Under the pieces are notes generated by a model. That model was not told the origin of the DNA, did not search any database, and saw nothing but the letters and a program-made list of their open reading frames with translations. Of a stretch of 8,467 bases of DNA, positions 5,582 to 8,467 are shown in pieces. Where the stretch lies: the NCBI GenBank assembly GCA_029259935.1, contig JAJDEH010000192.1, positions 1-8,467 on the forward strand, in the 5' to 3' direction. A program made the position numbers and the translations under genes. Position 1 is the first letter of the stretch; every line of letters begins with the position of its first letter. Origin of the DNA: Planctomycetota bacterium (lineage in GTDB: Bacteria > Planctomycetota > Planctomycetia > Pirellulales > Pirellulaceae).

Positions 5582-6735
5582 TACTTTGCTTTCACGGGAG
5601 TCGGCTTCGGTTCGGCGAGAGCAATCCGCCAGTCGTCGAAATGCCCCTTCCATTTCATCAACTGAGCGCGAATCGCGCCAGGTCGATAGTGGGTGTACTG
5701 CACAATCGGCTCGATGCTGGATTGCCAGTATCGTTTGCAGCTCAGCGATCCGGGCCCCAAATCGTAAACTTCGTCACCACGCCGGAAGCTGTCTTCAATG
5801 GCGTAAGCGTAGATCATGTTGCCCGGACTGATCTTGGCGGCGGCAGGATCGAATCCAATGCGTAAGCCGAAGACATTCCCTTCATAGACATAGTTGTAAG
5901 CGAACGCGACGAATTGTCCCGCGACGCTCAGCAAATTCATATCCAAACAGCCGGCTCGGGCGGCGACTTCATGAGCGTCGCGGAGGAAGCCACGAATTTT
6001 GTCGTGCGACAGAGTAGTCCCATCGGTCGAGGCGCCCTGCCAACTAATCGCCGCCAACCGCTCGCAATGCTCATACAAGTCCCAGCGAGGGTCGGTGTCG
6101 TCGCTTTGGATGTCGTCGCTTTGGATACCGGTCGGACGATGGCGAATATGCTCGACATCGCCCGCCTCGAGCAGCCGTTTCTTCCACCGCCGAAAGTTAT
6201 TCCGCCATTTGCTCGTTCGCTGCCCAAGATACTCCTCCCACGTGCCGGAGAGATCGATCACGGCGGTCTCGGACCGCATGGTGCAACGCGGGTTCAGGTC
6301 GAACAAACGCATCACGTCCCAGGTCTCTCCGGCGTCTTGGTCCTTGTCGGGGTTCCAGCGAAGATCAAGCAAGTCCCAATGTTGCTCGGTCTGTTTCACG
6401 TGGGTCAGGCCCGCGATTAACGTCTCGACGGGATTCGCTCCGATGGGGCCATAAAAGGAACCCCAATCGTCCAATGGATAGGACAACACGCGGACCATGC
6501 CGACCTTCCGCCGCTCTTGATGAACCACCAGCGGCAAGATACCGGTCGGCCGATCGCGGTCGCCAACCAGTAACACGCGCAGAGTCTTGTCGCGACCGAA
6601 ATGCCGCCAATAGACTTCGAGCCAGTCGAGCGATTGAAAGAACGTCGCCGCGGGCGTCACTGCCAGCAGATCCCGCCAAACGGCGCGATAGCGGTCGAGG
6701 CCGCCAATATCGTTAATTTCCAAACAATCCCGCAT
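5581..6735 (-). CDS. FemAB/GNAT-like acyltransferase (Acetyltransf_6, CelD/BcsL type)
   Basis: The protein has 384 residues and the layout of the FemAB-like GNAT superfamily (PF13480), whose members transfer acyl or aminoacyl groups, often to cell-envelope polysaccharides or peptidoglycan precursors. Numbering from the ATG at 6735, landmarks are FFQSLDWLEVYWRHFG (32-47), SKWRNNFRRWKKRLLEAGDVE (175-195), the acceptor-domain segment GQFVAFAYNYVYEGNVFGLRIGFDP (273-297), SPGNMIYAYAIEDSFRRG (303-320) and YDLGPGSLSCKRYW (324-337). There is no signal peptide or membrane helix, so it is cytoplasmic. Another in-frame ATG at 6768 would add 11 residues; neither start has a good RBS, and the shorter version begins nearer the first conserved block. 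It overlaps the downstream membrane protein gene (TAATG), so the two probably act together, perhaps in envelope modification. The substrate cannot be inferred. Confidence 0.85.
   Translation of the reverse strand: MRDCLEINDIGGLDRYRAVWRDLLAVTPAATFFQSLDWLEVYWRHFGRDKTLRVLLVGDRDRPTGILPLVVHQERRKVGMVRVLSYPLDDWGSFYGPIGANPVETLIAGLTHVKQTEQHWDLLDLRWNPDKDQDAGETWDVMRLFDLNPRCTMRSETAVIDLSGTWEEYLGQRTSKWRNNFRRWKKRLLEAGDVEHIRHRPTGIQSDDIQSDDTDPRWDLYEHCERLAAISWQGASTDGTTLSHDKIRGFLRDAHEVAARAGCLDMNLLSVAGQFVAFAYNYVYEGNVFGLRIGFDPAAAKISPGNMIYAYAIEDSFRRGDEVYDLGPGSLSCKRYWQSSIEPIVQYTHYRPGAIRAQLMKWKGHFDDWRIALAEPKPTPVKAK
6096..6125. repeat. Exact 15-base tandem duplication inside the acyltransferase gene
   Basis: TGTCGTCGCTTTGGA occurs twice back to back (6096-6110 and 6111-6125). 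On the coding strand it encodes the duplicated pentapeptide in IQSDDIQSDD (residues 204-213), in a hydrophilic linker between the two lobes. It keeps the frame. A recent slippage event is the simplest explanation, and copy number may vary between strains. Confidence 0.85.
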
Positions 6736-6768
6736 GTCGTCGCCCGCTGAGCAGAAGAATCGAAACAT

Positions 6769-6951
6769 CTAAAACATAGTTTGCGGATAGCCCTTCTGCG
6801 CGCAACGTCACGGTTCGGGTTGCCACCAATTTCGCCAAGCGGGGCAACTCGAAACCTGTAACATACAAACGACGGTGAAAGTCATCTCGTTCGTTCCTCA
6901 TGAGAAGGCTCGCGTCGCCCTTTTCGACCCTCTCTCGCGGTGTCCCCCGTC
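6769..6951. other. Gene-free spacer upstream of the acyltransferase
   Basis: I see no supportable gene here. A 62-codon leftward frame covers much of it (6713-6901) but has no family resemblance or RBS and overlaps the acyltransferase start. The promoter for the leftward acyltransferase pair must lie here or within the repeat array to the right, yet no convincing -35/-10 pair with normal spacing stands out. Confidence 0.5.
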
Positions 6952-7709
6952 ATTCCCGCGCAGGCGGGAACCCAGGAGCGCAATTGCCGTGGCGGCGAAG
7001 GCCGCTTTGGGTTTAGCGACATGATGAACAGGATTGACAAGATATTCGGATCCTGGTGTGTGCTTATCCCGTCCATCCTGTCCATCCTGTCTCAAGAAAA
7101 GGAATGAAAGCCGTGGTCAGCACTTCGTCTCTCTCGCGGTGCCGTCCGTAATTCCCGCGCAGGCGGGAACCCAGGAGCGACGGGAAGACTTGCGGCGGTC
7201 CGATGCAATTGACGTGGCTGCGAACACCACATTGGGTTTAGCGACATGATGAACAGGATTGACAAGATATCCGGTTCCTGGTGCATGCTTATCCCGTCCA
7301 TCTTGTTCATCCTGTCTCAAGAAAAGGAACGAAAACCGTGGTCCGCACTTCGTCACTGTCGCCGTTCCGTCCGTCATTCCCGCGCAGGCGGGAATCCAGG
7401 AGCGGCGGGAAGGCTTGCGGCGGTCCGATGCAATTGACGTGGCTGCGAACACCACATTGGGTTTAGCGACATGATGAACAGGATTGACAAGATATCCGGT
7501 TCCTGGTGCATGCTTATCCCGTCCATCTTGTTCATCCGGTCTCAAGAAAAGGAACGAAAACCGTGGTCCGCACTTCGTCACTGTCGCCGTTCCGTCCGTC
7601 ATTCCCGCGCAGGCGGGAATCCAGGAACGGCGGGCAGGCTTGCGGTGATCCGATGCAAATGCCGTGGCCGCGAAGACCGCATTGGATTCCCGCCTGCGCG
7701 GGAATGACG
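6952..7709. repeat. Tandem array of a repeat of about 225 bases with a conserved 20-base palindrome
   Basis: The palindrome ATTCCCGCGCAGGCGGGAAT (8-bp stem, GCAG loop), or a one-base variant lacking the last T, begins at 6952, 7151, 7376 and 7601, giving periods of 199, 225 and 225 bases. Each full unit then carries a segment beginning CCAGGA(G/A)CG, a block with GGGTTTAGCGACATGATGAA, and a stretch reading CCCGTCCATC with TCTCAAGAAAAGGAA. Units 2 and 3 are nearly identical; unit 1 lacks 26 bases just after CCAGGAGCG, which accounts exactly for its shorter period. Unit 4 is cut short and closed by an inverted palindrome. The 225-base unit is divisible by three, so frames run through several units, but these encode no recognisable protein. 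The palindrome fits the ATTCCC-N8-GGGAAT pattern known as dRS3 in Neisseria and resembles dispersed repeats of many Proteobacteria. Confidence 0.9.
7597..7709. repeat. Terminal cell of the array flanked by 27-base inverted repeats
   Basis: The last array copy is bounded by a 27-base sequence beginning CGTCATTCCC (7597-7623) and its exact reverse complement (7683-7709). The 59 bases between match the start of the other units up to CATTGG and then stop. The structure resembles a small mobile cassette of about 113 bases, or a fold-back element, and may mark how the array ended or began. No obvious target-site duplication is visible. Confidence 0.65.
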
Positions 7710-7781
7710 ACTAGATGATCGTCTCATCCATCAATTCTTGTCGCGGACGGTCAGCGTGCGGGAGAAGAATTAACTTGAATT

Positions 7782-8027
7782 TCATTCAGCGGATAGATCG
7801 TATTTCCGACGCAGCTCGTTATTTACTTCGTCGGCCGGTCGCCCGCGGCCGGCAGCAATGTCCTCGTCACCTTGCCGGATGATGGCGTTAACCTCGGCCC
7901 GTTCTTCATCGGTGGGATTCTCGAGTTGCCAAAGTTGGAACAACTCTTGCCAAGACACGTCACCGTTATCGAGCCTCTCCGAGGCGAAGCGATGAAAGCT
8001 GTCCAGTTGCTCTTTGGTTACTGACAT
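7782..8027 (-). CDS. Small antitoxin-like conserved protein of 81 residues, no partner visible
   Basis: This is a soluble, acidic, helical protein starting MSVTKEQLDSFHRFASERL, with SWQELFQLWQLENPTDEERAEV (residues 25-46) in the middle and AAGRGRPADEVNNELRRKY (58-76) at the end. The composition and the RPADEV-type C-terminal segment recall small proteins annotated as antitoxins or conserved hypotheticals in planctomycetes and cyanobacteria, but I cannot name a family with certainty. The ATG at 8027 has GGAG nine bases upstream and a good promoter further up, so this is a real gene. A toxin gene would be expected directly downstream (left), but only 72 bases separate it from the repeat array and they hold no frame of note. 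It is either an orphan or not an antitoxin. Confidence 0.75.
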   Translation of the reverse strand: MSVTKEQLDSFHRFASERLDNGDVSWQELFQLWQLENPTDEERAEVNAIIRQGDEDIAAGRGRPADEVNNELRRKYDLSAE

Positions 8028-8061
8028 TGCTGAAGTCTCCGTAATTACTGCTGCGTATATA

Positions 8062-8091
8062 AGAATACCACGGTGCCTTGGTTGCAGTCAA
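8062..8091 (-). promoter_or_regulatory. Promoter of the small antitoxin-like gene
   Basis: On the minus strand, TTGACT (8091-8086) and TATTCT (8067-8062) are 18 bases apart. Initiation near 8055 gives a leader of about 28 bases that contains the GGAG ribosome site before the ATG at 8027. The -35 lies inside a 23-base tandem repeat. Confidence 0.6.
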
Positions 8092-8116
8092 AACGGTGCC
8101 TTGGTTGCAGTCAAAG
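8071..8116. repeat. 23-base tandem duplication carrying the -35 element
   Basis: A 23-base unit beginning CGGTGCCTTGGTTGCAGTC occurs twice without a gap (8071-8093 and 8094-8116), differing only at the last base (A versus G). On the minus strand each copy contains TTGACT, so the -35 hexamer of the downstream gene is duplicated 23 bases apart. Only the copy nearer the gene has proper spacing to the -10. Confidence 0.9.
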
Positions 8117-8159
8117 CAGGCCGAATCGCAATTCCGCCGGTGATGGCCAAAAAACGAAG

Positions 8160-8467
8160 TCACGGAATCGCCTCTAACGCACGTTCGGAGGTCGTCTCGA
8201 TGTCCCAGAGGTCGCCCTTGTGCGAAATCAAAAAAAGTAGAATGTCCCCTTTGGTCGCTTCGGAATACTCTTCGCCGCTCATCCACTGGGGACGTTGCGG
8301 TCGCTTCCAAACAACTAGGCGTTCGTGTTGGTTGAGCCGTCGCGCGTCACGGGGATGATCGTCACGCTTATGGTGGTTTTTCATCACCACTTGCACGCCG
8401 CGCGCTCGGCAGGCACCGAGCAGCCAGTAGGTGCAGTAGTACGAATCGGCAACCAAAATGTCGCCGG
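8160..8467 (-). pseudogene. Remnant of an IS4-family DDE transposase, truncated, running off the right edge
   Basis: Read leftward from the edge, the frame encodes GDILVADSYYCTYWLLGACR, then RGVQVVMKNHHKRDDHPRD, RRLNQHERLVVWKRP and QRPQWMSGEEY. This is the middle part of an IS4-type transposase; the D of VADSYY is the likely second catalytic aspartate. After EEYSEA (about 8272) similarity to the family stops. In intact members this point is followed by a segment like PxxLxVRE and, further on, the YxxRWxxE region with the catalytic Glu, all missing here. The frame instead continues through KGDILLFLISHKGDLWDIET to a stop at 8160, probably unrelated sequence fused by deletion or insertion. The element is therefore inactive. 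The N-terminal part lies outside the window, so other breaks cannot be excluded. Confidence 0.8.

Noticed and set aside
5582..5653. Extended start of the six-helix membrane protein at 5653
   Set aside because: It would overlap the acyltransferase gene by 24 codons, while the ATG at 5581 gives the usual TAATG coupling.
6713..6901. Leftward 62-codon frame upstream of the acyltransferase
   Set aside because: It has no RBS or recognisable motif and overlaps the acyltransferase N-terminus.
7117..7602. Leftward 161-codon frame across the repeat array with internally repeated protein sequence
   Set aside because: The frame is open because the 225-base repeat is a multiple of three. The protein is a translation of DNA palindromes and repeats, without RBS or known domain.
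6952..7709. CRISPR array
   Set aside because: The recurring palindrome is 20 bases but the intervals are about 200 bases and are themselves repeated, not unique spacers, and no cas genes are present.

Overview
The window looks like a chromosomal segment of a planctomycete, probably of the Pirellulales type. This is inferred from the architecture of tatC, the protein families, the sparse Shine-Dalgarno sites and the gene-free, repeat-rich spacers. No rRNA or other taxonomic marker is present, so the assignment is moderate.

Layout. Bases 1-116 are the tail of a rightward gene, probably the DUF1722 (YbgA-like) C-terminus. A convergent spacer with two hairpins follows, then a leftward mannose-6-phosphate isomerase gene (manA, 383-1348). 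A 360-base divergent spacer holds an inverted repeat close to manA, a good sigma70-like promoter pointing right, and a tandem pair of 26-base hairpin repeats in the leader of tatC (1709-3247). TatC carries about 275 extra residues in its first periplasmic loop. All genes from 3284 to 6768 point left. They form two transcription groups. The upstream group is a FemAB/GNAT-like acyltransferase joined by a TAATG overlap to a six-helix membrane protein. The downstream group is an ArsR-type repressor, an AHSA1/SRPBCC protein and a four-helix membrane protein, with a GTGA overlap and a short spacer. A promoter and a perfect palindromic operator sit on top of the ArsR start codon, so the operon is probably autoregulated and may be read from a leaderless mRNA.

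From 6769 to about 7780 there is no convincing gene. Most of this stretch is a tandem array (6952-7709) of a repeat of about 225 bases whose most conserved part is a 20-base palindrome. The array ends in an inverted copy of that palindrome. To its right is a small leftward gene for an 81-residue antitoxin-like protein with a clear promoter and RBS. A 23-base tandem duplication there has copied the promoter -35 element. The right edge is a broken leftward IS4-type transposase that runs out of the window.

Functionally the window mixes housekeeping genes (sugar-phosphate metabolism, folded-protein export) with a small regulated SRPBCC operon, a probable envelope-modification gene pair and a decaying mobile or repeat region. 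The most unusual items are the TatC insertion, the repeat array, the palindrome over the ArsR start codon and the tandem hairpins in the tatC leader.
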